From Streptomyces caelestis (GTDB taxonomy: Bacteria; Actinomycetota; Actinomycetes; Streptomycetales; Streptomycetaceae): a stretch of 64,000 nucleotides of DNA. The DNA lies in NCBI RefSeq assembly GCF_014205255.1, contig NZ_JACHNE010000001.1, positions 2,046,001-2,110,000 on the forward strand, in the 5' to 3' direction. The position numbers and the translations under genes are program-made. The notes beneath the pieces are model-generated. The model saw only the letters and a list, made by a program, of their open reading frames with translations. It had not been told where the DNA came from and did not search any database. Numbering within the stretch: the first letter of the stretch is position 1; each line of letters begins with the position of its first letter. This document shows, piece by piece, positions 23,647 through 32,004 of this stretch.

Positions 23647-24693
23647 TCAGGCGGATGCGCGGACCACCAACTCGGGCACCACCCAGGCGTCCGCGCCCCG
23701 CAGCGGCTCCTCACCCGCGCGCAGCCGGGCCACCTGCTCCACGGCCAGCCGTCCCAGCTGCCGCTTGTCGATGTGCAGGGTCGTCAGGGCGGGGTCCACC
23801 AGCTCGCCCAGGGAGAGACCGTCGAAGCCCAGCACCGCCAGATCGTCCGGGACACCGCGGCCGTGGCGGCGGGCGGCGCGCATCGCCCCGACCGCGATCA
23901 GGTCGTTGAAGCCGAAGACCGCGGTGATCTCGGGCCGCGCCGCCAGGAGCCGTTCCAGGCCGGCCTCGCCGCCGGCCACGCTGTGCTCGGGGCACACCAC
24001 GACCCAGTCCTCGTCGACCGGCAGCCCGAGCCGCCGCACCTGCTCCAGGAAGGCCAGCCTGCGGGGGCCGGGGCCGTGCACGCCGTCCAGCATGCCGATC
24101 CTGCGGTGCCCCGCGCGGAACAGGTGGTTCATGCCCTGCTCGACTCCGGTGGCGGCGTCGATGCCCACGGCCGCGAACCGGGTCTGCTGCGGGCCGCGCT
24201 CCAGCAGCACCAGCGGCACGCCTCCGAGGTGCCGGGTGAGGACGTCGTCCGGGTCCTTGAAGTAGCCCACGACCGCGTCCGCCTGGTGGGAGAGCACGTC
24301 GAGCGCCTGCCGCTCCCGGGCTTCGTCGATACGGGAGTCCCACACGACCACCTGCCAGCCGCGCTGCTCGGCCGCCTCCAGCACCCCGGCGGCCACCTCG
24401 GGGAAGAACGGGTTGCGCAGGTCGGGGATGACCAGGCCCGCCGTCACCGCCCCCTTCTGGACGAGGCCGCGCGCGAACCGGCTGGGCCGGTAGTCCAGGA
24501 GCCGGGCCGCCTCCAGGACCCGCTCCTTGGTGGCCGGGTCGATCTCGCCCTTGTCGTTGACCGCCCGGGAGACCGTCTGCCGTGACACCCCGGCCAGTCG
24601 TGCGACGTCGTGGATCGTGGCCCGGCGCCGGGCACCATCGGGCCGCTCGGCACCCGGCTCCGCCCGCTGATTGTCGGTCCACACGCTGAGCAC
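23647..24693 (-). CDS. LacI-family transcriptional regulator
   Basis: 348 residues. Start set at 24693; in-frame alternatives exist and the conserved part begins at ATIHDVARLAGVSRQTVSRAVNDKG (about residue 25), the N-terminal helix-turn-helix with the hinge ERVLEAARLLDYRPSRFARGL. The periplasmic-binding-like effector domain follows (TAGLVIPDLRNPFFPEVAAGVLEAAE; RIGMLDGVHGPGPRR; VLGFDGLSLGELVDPALTTLHI). It almost certainly controls the importer operon behind it through the palindrome at 23546. Confidence 0.9.
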   Translation of the reverse strand: MLSVWTDNQRAEPGAERPDGARRRATIHDVARLAGVSRQTVSRAVNDKGEIDPATKERVLEAARLLDYRPSRFARGLVQKGAVTAGLVIPDLRNPFFPEVAAGVLEAAEQRGWQVVVWDSRIDEARERQALDVLSHQADAVVGYFKDPDDVLTRHLGGVPLVLLERGPQQTRFAAVGIDAATGVEQGMNHLFRAGHRRIGMLDGVHGPGPRRLAFLEQVRRLGLPVDEDWVVVCPEHSVAGGEAGLERLLAARPEITAVFGFNDLIAVGAMRAARRHGRGVPDDLAVLGFDGLSLGELVDPALTTLHIDKRQLGRLAVEQVARLRAGEEPLRGADAWVVPELVVRASA

Positions 24694-24741
24694 TTTATCC
24701 GGCTCCGGACCCCGCCCGGCAGGGGCGCCCGCGCGGGCCCC

Positions 24742-24804
24742 TCAGCCGCCGAGCTCGGTGAAGAGCGTCAGCTGGAGGGCGCCCGGGGCCTGGAGCCGGG
24801 AGTT
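24742..24804 (-). pseudogene. 3' fragment of VOC/glyoxalase-like gene, split by IS
   Basis: Minus-strand frame ends NSRLQAPGALQLTLFTELGG then TGA at 24742-24744. This is the normal C-terminal strand of the VOC protein whose front part lies at 26289-26630. Joining the two pieces at the shared GTT (AAC, Asn) restores PWNSVN-SRLQAPGALQ in frame. Confidence 0.8.
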
Positions 24805-24825
24805 CAGCGTGATCTTGCGAGGAAC

Positions 24826-24845
24826 CCCGGGCGTTCACGCCCGGG
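24826..24845. repeat. Left-end hairpin of the IS element
   Basis: CCCGGGCG-TTCA-CGCCCGGG, a perfect 8-base stem with a 4-base loop, 22 bases inside the left junction. Confidence 0.85.
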
Positions 24846-25031
24846 AGGAATCGCATCCGGTGGTGGCGGTGCGGAGCGCCGCGGTATCGGGCCGAGGTGA
24901 CAGGGCCGCGAAGCGGCCGGGTGCTTCCCGGCGGAGCCGGGATCGCTGGCGTCCGAAGAAGGGCATGGGTCACTCGTTCGAGTGAAGGGAGGGGAACGTG
25001 CGGTGGCATCTCGGACGGGTGTGTAGGTTCG

Positions 25032-26210
25032 GTGATCGTGAAGCTGGTGGTGCAGGTCAAACTGGAGCCAACGCCCGTGCAGGCGGAGGCACTTGAGGCG
25101 ACCCTGCACGCCTGCAACGAGGCGGCCACCTGGGCCGCCCAGGTGGCGTTCGAGAAGGATGCACGCCGCCCGCTGGCCCTGCGCAAGCACACCTATGCCG
25201 AGGTCAGGGGCCGGTGAGGGCTGGGGGCGCAGGCTGCCCAGCACGCGATCAAGAAGACCTGCGACGCCTACACCACCTTGAAGGCGAACCTGCGGGCCGG
25301 ACGGTACGGGCGGCCCGGCACCAAACGGCACACCCGAGCCGCGGGCAAGCCGATCGTCTTCCGGCCGGAGGCGGCGCAGCCGTACGACGACCGGATGCTG
25401 TCCTGGCAGCACGAGCAGCGCACGGTGTCGATCTGGACCACGGCCGGCCGACTCAAGGGGGTGGCGTTCACCGGACAGGCTGAGCAACTGGCCGTGCTGG
25501 CCGCGCACCGTCACGGTGAGTCCGACCTGCTGTGCCGGGACGGAACCTGGTTCCTGATCGCGACCTGCGAGATCCCCGAACAGAGACTGAATGCCCACCC
25601 GGTGGCCTTCCTCGGCGTCGATCTGGGCATCGTGAACGTCGCCGCCACCTCTGACGGCGTGAAGCACTCCGGGCGCCGCATCAACCGGAAGCGGGCCAAG
25701 GACCGGGAATTGCGGCGCAAGCTGCAGCAGAAGAACACCAAGTCCGCGAAGCGGCGGGCGAAGAAGTACGCGGGCCGTGAGGCCCGCCGCAACAAGGACA
25801 TCAACCACAAGATCAGCAAAGGGATCGTGGCGGAGGCTGAACGCACCGGTCGCGGGATCGCCCTGGAGGACCTGGGCGGTATCCGTGAGCGGGCACGGCT
25901 GAGAAAGCCCCAACGCACCACGCTCCACTCCTGGCCCTTCGCCCAGCTCGGCGCCTTCATCGCCTACAAGGCGAAACGCGCCGGGGTGCCGGTCGTGTAC
26001 GTCGATCCGGCGTACACCAGCCAGGAATGCTCCCAGTGCCACCACATCGAGCGCGGCAACCGGCCCTCCCAGGCCCGTTTCGCGTGCCGGGTCTGCGGCT
26101 TCGTTGAGCACGCCGACCTCAACTCGTCCCACAACATCGCCCACCGCGGGTGGCTGGCGTGGGTCTGCGGGGTCCAGTCAACGGCCCCTGAACTCACCCT
26201 CATTGCGTGA
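25032..26210 (+). pseudogene. tnpB: tnpB, interrupted by one in-frame TGA
   Basis: GTG 25032 (or 25038) opens IVKLVVQVKLEPTPVQAEAL. The same frame continues to 26210 (392 codons) except for TGA at 25215-25217 (codon 62), between YAEVRGR and GLGAQAAQHAIKKTCDAYTT. The RuvC nuclease core is otherwise intact: FLGVDLGIVNVAATSDG (Asp about 197), IALEDLGGIRER (Glu about 279), a four-cysteine zinc ribbon (CSQC and CRVC) and HADLNSSHNIAHRG (Asp about 361). TnpB is an RNA-guided nuclease using an RNA from the element's right end. A real stop would leave only a 61-residue peptide plus a possible restart at TTG 25278; readthrough or a sequencing error are alternatives. Confidence 0.8.
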
Positions 26211-26261
26211 GATCTGGACGCGGCCGGGCCACCACCGCCAGTGATGGTCACGAGCTGCAAG

Positions 26262-26281
26262 CCCGGGCATTCATGCCCGGG
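26262..26281. repeat. Right-end hairpin of the IS element
   Basis: CCCGGGCA-TTCA-TGCCCGGG, stem 8, loop identical to the left end. In tnpB elements the guide RNA ends here, and sequence just beyond 26288 would form the guide. Confidence 0.85.
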
Positions 26282-26288
26282 TCATGTT

Positions 26289-26630
26289 GACGGAGTTCCA
26301 GGGGGTAGGCGTGGGCTCGGCGATCACCTCGGCCCCGGCGGCGGCCGGCTTCGCCGTAGTGGCGACGGAGTCGTCCACCTGGAAGGCGACCCGGACGTGC
26401 CCGGCCACCCGCCGCCCGACCTCGACCTCGTCGATGAAGGCGGCATGGTTCGGGTCGGTCAGCTCCAGGGTGGCCCGTCCGGCCTCCAGGATCGTGACCC
26501 GCCCGTCCTCCGAGGCGAACGCGCCCCGCTCGGCCAGGCCGAGCACGTCCCGGTAGAAGTGCAGCGCGGCGTCGTAGTCGTCCGCCGTCACGACCAGGCG
26601 GAGTTCTCGTACGGCTGGTTCGTCGGGCAT
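26289..26630 (-). pseudogene. 5' part of VOC/glyoxalase-like gene, split by IS
   Basis: ATG 26630 with AGGAGCC upstream. MPDEPAVRELRLVVTADDYD starts a vicinal-oxygen-chelate domain: ALHFYRDVLGL, GRVTILEAGRATLELTDPNH and HVRVAFQVDDSV are typical. The frame reads on a few codons into the element and stops at 26271. Only the last beta strand (20 residues) is lost, so the truncated protein might still fold. The missing end is at 24742-24804. Confidence 0.82.
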
Positions 26631-26747
26631 GGCGGCTCCTCCGAGGGTTGGGGTAACCGCTGACAACCCAGGGGCCGGCCGGTTGATTCCCGCGCGCGGC
26701 CGGACCGGACGCGGACTTACCGGCCGGGCCGGACGGCAGAGGCCCGG

Positions 26748-27800
26748 TCAGAACAGCGCGCTGTACGCGTTCAGCGCCGGCTGTCCGCCCAGGTGGGCAT
26801 AGAGGACGGTGGAGTCGCGGCCGATCTCGCCCCGTGAGACCAGGTCGATCATCCCGGCCATGGACTTCCCCTCGTAGACGGGGTCCGTGACCATCCCCTC
26901 CGTCCGGGCCGCGAGCCGCATCGCCGCCAGGGTGGACTCGTCGGGGATGCCGTACGTGCCCGCGTGGTACCGCTCGTCGAGTTCGACGTCGGACTCGGTC
27001 ACCTCGCGCTTGAGACCGATGAGCTGCCCGGTGTTGTGGGCGATCCTGGCGATCTGGCCACGGGTCGCGGCGGGTTTCGCCGAGGCGTCGATACCGAGCA
27101 CGCGCCGGGGCCGCCCGCCCGCCTCCTCCAGCGCGGCGAACCCGGCGACCATGCCGGCCTGGGTGGAGCCGGTCACCGAGCACACGACCACGGTGTCGTA
27201 GAAGACGCCCAGCTCACGCTCCTGCTCGGCGACCTCGTACGCCCACCCGGCGAAACCGAGGCCGCCGAGCGGATGGTCGGAGGCGCCGGCCGGGATGGCG
27301 TACGGCTTGCCGCCCCCCTCCTCGACCTCCCTGAGCGCCTGCTCCCAGCTCTCCTTGAACCCGATCCCGAACCCGGCCTTCACCAGCCGCACGTCGGCCC
27401 CGGCGAGGCGGCTGAGCAGGATGTTGCCGACCTTGTCGTACACGGCGTCGGGCCACTCCACCCAGCTCTCCTGCACCAGCACGCACTTGAGCCCGGCCCG
27501 GGCGGCCACCGCCGCGACCTGCCGGGTGTGGTTCGACTGCACCCCGCCGATCGACACGAGCGTGTCGCAGCCCTTCGCGAGCGCGTCGGCGACCAGGTAC
27601 TCCAGCTTGCGGGTCTTGTTCCCGCCGTACGCGACACCGGAGTTGCAGTCCTCGCGCTTGGCCCAGAGGGCGGCGCCGCCGAGGTGCGCGGTCAGCCGCT
27701 CCAGGGGGTGGACGGGCGAGGGCCCGAAGAGCAGGGGGTAACGGGCGTACGAGGAGAGGGAGGGGGAAGGGGAAGCGGGCGAGGACGGGGAAAGGGACAT
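26748..27800 (-). CDS. acdS: 1-aminocyclopropane-1-carboxylate deaminase
   Basis: 350 residues from ATG 27800, with GGGAGGAC upstream. PLP enzyme of the tryptophan-synthase-beta fold: [23 protein letters not shown] carries the PLP lysine (GGNKTRK, about residue 62), [21 protein letters not shown] follows (Ser and Asn contacts), and [15 protein letters not shown] gives the phosphate-binding loop. It opens the ring of the plant ethylene precursor ACC to give 2-oxobutyrate and ammonia; D-cysteine desulfhydrase is the close alternative, but the ESWVEW and [12 protein letters not shown] segments favour ACC deaminase. Preceded by a GntR gene 31 bases upstream in the same operon. Fits a plant-associated lifestyle with the pectinases. 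Confidence 0.85.
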   Translation of the reverse strand: MSLSPSSPASPSPSLSSYARYPLLFGPSPVHPLERLTAHLGGAALWAKREDCNSGVAYGGNKTRKLEYLVADALAKGCDTLVSIGGVQSNHTRQVAAVAARAGLKCVLVQESWVEWPDAVYDKVGNILLSRLAGADVRLVKAGFGIGFKESWEQALREVEEGGGKPYAIPAGASDHPLGGLGFAGWAYEVAEQERELGVFYDTVVVCSVTGSTQAGMVAGFAALEEAGGRPRRVLGIDASAKPAATRGQIARIAHNTGQLIGLKREVTESDVELDERYHAGTYGIPDESTLAAMRLAARTEGMVTDPVYEGKSMAGMIDLVSRGEIGRDSTVLYAHLGGQPALNAYSALF

Positions 27801-27831
27801 GGGTCCTCCCGGGTCGGGGTGGGGATCGTTC

Positions 27832-28473
27832 TCAGTCGGCGAGCTCTTCGAGCCCGCGCCAGATCTCCGCCGTGACGCGGACCGCCTCGGCCACGTCACC
27901 GGCCGCGCAGGCCTCGATCAGCCGCTCGTGCAGCCCGGCCGAACGGCAGCTGCCGCCCTCGCCGAAGCGCCGTCGCTCCAGGCGGCGGATGAGCGGGGTG
28001 TAGCGGGCGACGGTCGCGGCGGCCGCGCGGTTGCCGCTCACCCGGACGAGGACCTCGTGCAGCGCGTCGTCGGCACGCAGGGCTTCATCCACGTCTCCGG
28101 CGGCGACCGAGGCGGCGAACCGCTGGTTGGCGGCGCGCATCGCCTCGATGTCCGCGGCGGACAGCCGGGGCACGGCGACCCGCGTCACGAGCTCGTGCAT
28201 GGCGCCGACCACGGCGGCGGCGTCCCGGACGTCGCAGGCCACGAGCGGGGTCACCCGGGTGTAGCTCTGCGGCTTGCTCTCCAGCAGCCCCTCGTCCACG
28301 AGCCGGGAGAACGCCTCCCGCACCGGCGCCCGGGACAGCCCCAGCCGCTCCGCGAGCTCGGCGTCCCGCACCACCGCACCGGGTTCGATCTCCCCGGCCA
28401 CGATGGCGTCCCGGATCGCCGCGTACGCACGGTCCCTGAGCAGGGTCCGGGGCACGGGCCGGATGGCCTCCAC
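27832..28473 (-). CDS. GntR-family regulator (FCD) of the ACC deaminase operon
   Basis: 213 residues from GTG 28473. Winged helix: [39 protein letters not shown] (core [10 protein letters not shown]), then a short FCD domain with [21 protein letters not shown] (metal-site His) and [10 protein letters not shown]. No ribosome site precedes the GTG and a good -10 (TAACAT) lies eight bases before it, so the mRNA may be leaderless. It probably senses ACC or an amino acid and controls the deaminase gene downstream. Confidence 0.85.
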   Translation of the reverse strand: MEAIRPVPRTLLRDRAYAAIRDAIVAGEIEPGAVVRDAELAERLGLSRAPVREAFSRLVDEGLLESKPQSYTRVTPLVACDVRDAAAVVGAMHELVTRVAVPRLSAADIEAMRAANQRFAASVAAGDVDEALRADDALHEVLVRVSGNRAAAATVARYTPLIRRLERRRFGEGGSCRSAGLHERLIEACAAGDVAEAVRVTAEIWRGLEELAD

Positions 28474-28477
28474 GAAC

Positions 28478-28494
28478 TGAAATGTTAGATGTCA
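28478..28494. promoter_or_regulatory. GntR-type operator overlapping the -10 region
   Basis: TGAAAT-GTTAG-ATGTCA, arms matching at five of six positions. On the minus strand it covers the -10 TAACAT (28482-28487); a -35 TTGTCC sits 18 bases upstream (28506-28511). Good position for autorepression. Confidence 0.5.
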
Positions 28495-28523
28495 GCACCA
28501 GCCCAGGACAAGGGTCCGGGCAA

Positions 28524-28563
28524 GACCGTGGCCCGCACTCCCCACGTGGTGCGGGCCACGGTC
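28524..28563 (-). terminator. Strong hairpin terminator after the Ro gene
   Basis: Perfect 15-base stem (28524-28538 with 28549-28563, arms GACCGTGGCCCGCAC and complement) and a 10-base loop, two bases beyond the Ro stop codon. Confidence 0.8.
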
Positions 28564-28565
28564 TC

Positions 28566-30149
28566 TCAGGCCGCCCAGGGCCAGTCGGCGTCCCGGGAGG
28601 CCTCGATCAGCGGAACCATCCGGAAAGCCGCGTCCGAAAGTCCTCCGAACGTGTGCCGCTTGCCCGTGCCCGACGGGCCGTGGCCCGCCCGGTATCCGGC
28701 GAGGTTCCAGGTGTAGACCGGCACGTCGGCCGGGACCTGCTCGGTCGGGTCGCCCCGGTGGTGGTGCGTGTACTGCTCGTCGGTGACGATCAGCACCCGG
28801 TCGTGCTTCCGGTAGTGCCGGCGCACCGCCTCGGTGGTGTCGGTGCCGCCCAGGTCGCCGAAGCGGTCGAGGATCCTCAGCACCGACTCACCCTTGCGGA
28901 ACTTCACGCGGTCGCTCGTCGAGCCGAACTCGACCAGGTCCGCGCGCTCCGCCCGCAGCGCGAGCGCCGTGCCGAAGATCGCGGCGGCGTCGGCGCGGGT
29001 GAGTTCCGAGCGGTCGGACAGCCGCGACCAGAACATCGAGCCGGAGCGGTCCACGAGCACCAGCGTCCGGCCGGGCAGCGCGGGCACGCTGGCCAGCGAG
29101 TGGCCGAGCGCCCGCTCCAGGGCGTACGACCAGCGCAGCGACGGCGCGTGCTGGTACGCGGCGAGGTACCGGAAGGGGAACTGCCGCGAGCGCGCGACCT
29201 CCGCCGGGTCGCCGATCCGCGCGGCGACCCGCTCGGCCACCTCGTCGGACACCCCGGCCTCGTCGAAGTTGCGCAGGTTGCGCACGAGCGCCATGGTGCC
29301 CATGGACGGAATCACGGCCTCCCAGGCCGCCTTGTCCATCGGCCCCTGGAGCCAGCCCGCCAGCGTCTCCCACGTCATCCCGGCCTCGGCCAGCCGCTCG
29401 GCACCGCCCTCGGCGGTGACGACCGCACGCCGCTCCGCCACCGGCAGCGCCATCAGCTCGCGGTGCGCGGTGAGGACGCGGTCCGACGCGGGCGGCACCG
29501 CGGTGTCGGGGTGGTGCCGCCGGTCGAGGGCGTACCGGAACAGCTCACCCTGCCACGGCTTGTCCGGGTCCGGCGCGGCGTGCACGAGGTTGAGGATGTC
29601 GCCGAAGCGGTAGCCCTTGGAGGCGGTGTCGTACTTCAGCAGCGCCTTGCCGTGGTAGAGACGGCGTACGGCGTCGGCGATGCCGCGCTTGACCGGCTTG
29701 GGCACGTTGCGGCCGTACATCGCCGTCCAGTACGCGAGCAGTTCGCCGGGCTCGTCGGGCCGCTGGAGCACGGAGGAGACGACCTGCCGGTTGGCCGGGC
29801 CGCCGGTCGCGCCCGCGTCCAGGCGGGCCTTGACGTACTCGGCGGCGCCGACGACGGAGGCCGTACGCAGGTTGCCCTCGCCGCGCAGCCAGCCGAGCAG
29901 GCCGGCCGTCCACGCCGGGTCGGTGACGGCGAGTTCGCGCACGAGCTTCGCGAAGCGGTCGTCGCGGTCGGCGCCGGTCTCGTAGAAGGTCTGCTGCGAC
30001 ACGAAGTTCGACACCGCGAGCAGAAAGAGCTCCGAGCGGGCGTCGCGCTCCCGGCCCCGGCCGCCCTCGTAGGTGCGCAGCACGCGCCCGGTGGACGTCA
30101 CACGGGAGACGGGACGCGCCCGCGCCGCCTTGCTGTTGAATCGCGCCAT
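28566..30149 (-). CDS. rsr: Ro60/Rsr-like TROVE-domain RNA-binding protein
   Basis: 527 residues from ATG 30149 (MARFNSKAARARPV), with GGGGGAA upstream. The HEAT-repeat TROVE ring occupies about residues 10-345 (RTYEGGRGRERDARSELFLLAV; FAKLVRELAVTDPAWTAGLLGWLRGEGNLRTASVV; ALVRNLRNFDEAGV). A von Willebrand A domain follows from about 360, with an intact MIDAS start LVDRSGSMF (Asp about 367) and later GGTDTTEAV and IVTDEQYTH. Bacterial Ro proteins hold Y RNAs on the ring, helping RNA maturation and decay with exoribonucleases under stress. Two Y-RNA-like genes lie immediately upstream on the same strand (57 bases away), which supports the assignment. Confidence 0.93.
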   Translation of the reverse strand: MARFNSKAARARPVSRVTSTGRVLRTYEGGRGRERDARSELFLLAVSNFVSQQTFYETGADRDDRFAKLVRELAVTDPAWTAGLLGWLRGEGNLRTASVVGAAEYVKARLDAGATGGPANRQVVSSVLQRPDEPGELLAYWTAMYGRNVPKPVKRGIADAVRRLYHGKALLKYDTASKGYRFGDILNLVHAAPDPDKPWQGELFRYALDRRHHPDTAVPPASDRVLTAHRELMALPVAERRAVVTAEGGAERLAEAGMTWETLAGWLQGPMDKAAWEAVIPSMGTMALVRNLRNFDEAGVSDEVAERVAARIGDPAEVARSRQFPFRYLAAYQHAPSLRWSYALERALGHSLASVPALPGRTLVLVDRSGSMFWSRLSDRSELTRADAAAIFGTALALRAERADLVEFGSTSDRVKFRKGESVLRILDRFGDLGGTDTTEAVRRHYRKHDRVLIVTDEQYTHHHRGDPTEQVPADVPVYTWNLAGYRAGHGPSGTGKRHTFGGLSDAAFRMVPLIEASRDADWPWAA

Positions 30150-30205
30150 GATGAATTCCCCCGAATTCTTTACAGGTTTCCGAGGGAAGCGCGGCACATG
30201 AGAAA

Positions 30206-30353
30206 GGTGGGTGCCCGAGAACAGAAGTCGGCGACGGACTTATCCGGATGCTCTGCCCATTGAGCTACAGCGACCCGAAGTCGCTGACGGGGCTCGAACC
30301 CGCAACATTCCGATCAAATGAAGTAACCGTTGCCTGCGCACCGGGCACCCACC
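30206..30353 (-). ncRNA. yrlA: YrlA-like Y RNA with permuted tRNA-like module
   Basis: About 148 nucleotides. The ends pair perfectly over 12 bases (GGTGGGTGCCCG with CGGGCACCCACC). Inside is a second stem, GGCAACGG with CCGTCGCC (one A-C mismatch). The apical part holds, in this order, a T-arm (GCGGG-TTCGAGC-CCCGT), a 7-base acceptor-like stem closed by a TTCG-type loop (CAGCGAC/GTCGCTG), TA, and a D-arm (GCTC-AATGGGCA-GAGC). That is a tRNA opened at the anticodon stem with its acceptor ends joined, the architecture known for bacterial YrlA RNAs. It is followed by TTTCTC. It lies directly upstream of the Ro gene, on the same strand. Not a functional tRNA: no anticodon loop, no CCA end. Confidence 0.88.
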
Positions 30354-30360
30354 ACATGCT

Positions 30361-30439
30361 GCGCCTCCCGAGATCAAGTCGGCGGCGGCGTCGGATTCTT
30401 TGGAAGAGAAGTAGCCGCTGCCATCGCACCGGGAGGTGC
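30361..30439 (-). ncRNA. Short second Y RNA, without tRNA-like module
   Basis: About 79 nucleotides, seven bases upstream of the tRNA-like Y RNA. The plan is the same: closing stem GCACCTCCCG with CGGGAGGCGC (one mismatch), internal loop beginning GTGCG, second stem GGCAGCGG with CCGCCGCC including the same A-C mismatch, then CTACTTC and the 3' strand GACTT..TCTCGGG. Compared with its neighbour, one pair changes from A-T to G-C and the outer stem changes on both sides, i.e. compensatory substitutions. The apical part is only a small hairpin (TTCT-CTTCCAA-AGAA). Probably cotranscribed with the longer RNA and bound by the same Ro protein. Confidence 0.75.
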
Positions 30440-30494
30440 GTGACGTTGTGATCTCACTGTAGGAGGCGCGGTGCGGGACCTGCGAGCGAATTAA

Positions 30495-31937
30495 TTACCG
30501 CTTCTGGCGCTTCCAGGGACCGGTGATGGCGAGCAGGATGCCCGGGTCCTGGATGTTGGCGTAAAGGGTCTTGCCGTCGGGCGAGAAGGTGACGCCGGCG
30601 AACTCGCTGTACTCCGGCTTTTCTTCGGTGCCGACGTTCAGGTCGTTGCGGGCGATCGGGTACGTGCGGCCGCTCTCGGTGGCGCCGAAGAGATGCGAAA
30701 CGCCCTCGCCGTCCTCGGCCAGGACGATGCCGCCGTACGGTGAGACGGTGATGTTGTCGGGGCCGTCGAACGCGCCGTCCTTGGACGGGTCGGAGTTCAC
30801 ACCGAGCAGGACCTTCAGCGTCAGCGTGCGGCGCTTGGGGTCGTAGAACCAGACCTGGCCGTCGTGCCGGCCGGGGCTCTCCTCGCGGGCGTACGAGGAG
30901 ACGATGTAGGCGCCGCCGTCGCCCCACCACATGCCCTCCAGCTTGCGGGCGCGGGTGACCTCCCCGGCGCCGAACTGCTTGCGCACGGGCGTGGTGCGGG
31001 CGTCGCGGTCGGGTACGTCCACCCAGTCGACGCCGTAGACGGTGCCGGGCTTGGTGGCCCGGGACAGGTCGTCGACGAACCGGCCGCCGGAGTCGTAGCA
31101 CTTGGGCGCCTGGAGGACACCGGCGTCGTCGGCGAGCTCGCGGAACTTGCCGGGGCCGTATGCGAAACCCTTGGGCGGGGTCCAGCGGTAGAAGAGGCCG
31201 TTGGGCTCGTCGTCGTCCTCGGTGAGGTAGGCGTGGCCGCGCTTGGGGTCGATGACGACGGCCTCGTGGTCGTAACGGCCGAAGAACTTCAGCGGCTTGG
31301 GGCTGCGGTTGGCGCGCCGGTCGGAGGGGTCGACCTCGAAGACGTAGCCGTGGTCCTTGGTCATGCCGTTGACCCCGGCCCGGTCGGAGTTCTCCTCGCA
31401 GGTGAGCCAGGTGCCCCACGGAGTGCTGCCACCGGCGCAGTTGGTGGAGGTGCCCGCGATGCCGACCCACTCGGCGACCCGTCCGTCGGGGCGTATCTCG
31501 ACGACCGTGCAGCCACCGGCGGCGGCCGGGTCGTAGACGAGGCCCTCGGTGAGCGGCACCGGGTACTTCCAGTTGGCGCGCGGGCCCTTCAGCTCGTGGT
31601 TGTTGACGAGCAGGGTGGTGCCGCGGGGGCCGTCGAAGGTGGCGGTGCCGTCGTGGTTGGACGGCGTGAACTCACCGGACTCCAGCTTCGTCCTGCCGCT
31701 GTAGGTGATGATCCGGTACGAGAAGCCGGCGGGCAGGGCGAGGATGCCCTCGGGGTCGGGGACGAGCGGCCCGTAGCCGACCCCGTGCCGGGCGTCCGCC
31801 GCGCCCTCCGCACTGTCGGTGTCGTAGGACGCGAGGGCGTTGGGCGCGGTGGCGAGGGCCCCGACACTGCCCGCCAGCGCGACACCGGCACCGGTGATCG
31901 CGGAGGTTCTGGCGAAGTCCCTGCGGGTGAGCGACAT
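30495..31937 (-). CDS. PhoX-family (DUF839) secreted phosphatase, Tat substrate
   Basis: 480 residues from ATG 31937. Twin-arginine signal MSLTRRDFARTSAITGAG with a hydrophobic stretch to about residue 37 (ALATAPNALAS). The DUF839/PhoX beta-propeller has NHDGTATFDGPRGTTLLVNNHELKGPR (quoted core: LLVNNHE), GTWLTCEEN, YDHEAVVIDP, and DGPDNITVSPYGGIVLAEDGEG, residues that coordinate calcium and iron in PhoX alkaline phosphatases. It should act outside the cell on phosphate esters. A PHO-box-like repeat lies about 70 bases upstream, consistent with PhoP control. Confidence 0.85.
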   Translation of the reverse strand: MSLTRRDFARTSAITGAGVALAGSVGALATAPNALASYDTDSAEGAADARHGVGYGPLVPDPEGILALPAGFSYRIITYSGRTKLESGEFTPSNHDGTATFDGPRGTTLLVNNHELKGPRANWKYPVPLTEGLVYDPAAAGGCTVVEIRPDGRVAEWVGIAGTSTNCAGGSTPWGTWLTCEENSDRAGVNGMTKDHGYVFEVDPSDRRANRSPKPLKFFGRYDHEAVVIDPKRGHAYLTEDDDEPNGLFYRWTPPKGFAYGPGKFRELADDAGVLQAPKCYDSGGRFVDDLSRATKPGTVYGVDWVDVPDRDARTTPVRKQFGAGEVTRARKLEGMWWGDGGAYIVSSYAREESPGRHDGQVWFYDPKRRTLTLKVLLGVNSDPSKDGAFDGPDNITVSPYGGIVLAEDGEGVSHLFGATESGRTYPIARNDLNVGTEEKPEYSEFAGVTFSPDGKTLYANIQDPGILLAITGPWKRQKR

Positions 31938-32004
31938 GGGTGTCTCCTGTGACGGTGGGTATGCCGTGGAGGGTGGCGGACCTCGTTCGCCACACCGTCC
32001 CGCT

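Larger units (their letters stand above)
24805..26288 (+). mobile_element. IS200/IS605-type element carrying only tnpB
   Basis: About 1,484 bases inserted in the VOC gene. Both ends carry near-identical hairpins with the same TTCA loop (24826-24845 and 26262-26281), and there is no target duplication beyond a GTT shared by both junctions, as expected for single-strand insertion. No Y1 transposase (tnpA) gene is present, so it belongs to the tnpB-only (IS1341-like) class. Exact ends are uncertain by three bases. Confidence 0.85.

Noticed and set aside
24897..25031. Upstream extension of tnpB
   Set aside because: The frame is open but reads like non-coding IS left-end DNA; family similarity begins at the GTG near 25032.
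28566..30149. RNA-repair (rtcBA) operon linked to Ro
   Set aside because: No rtcA, rtcB or sigma-54 regulator is found in the adjoining genes.
30241..30330. A normal tRNA gene (clear D-arm and T-arm motifs on the minus strand)
   Set aside because: The T-arm comes before the D-arm, the acceptor strands are joined by a TTCG loop and there is no anticodon loop. The order fits a Y RNA tRNA-like module and not a tRNA.
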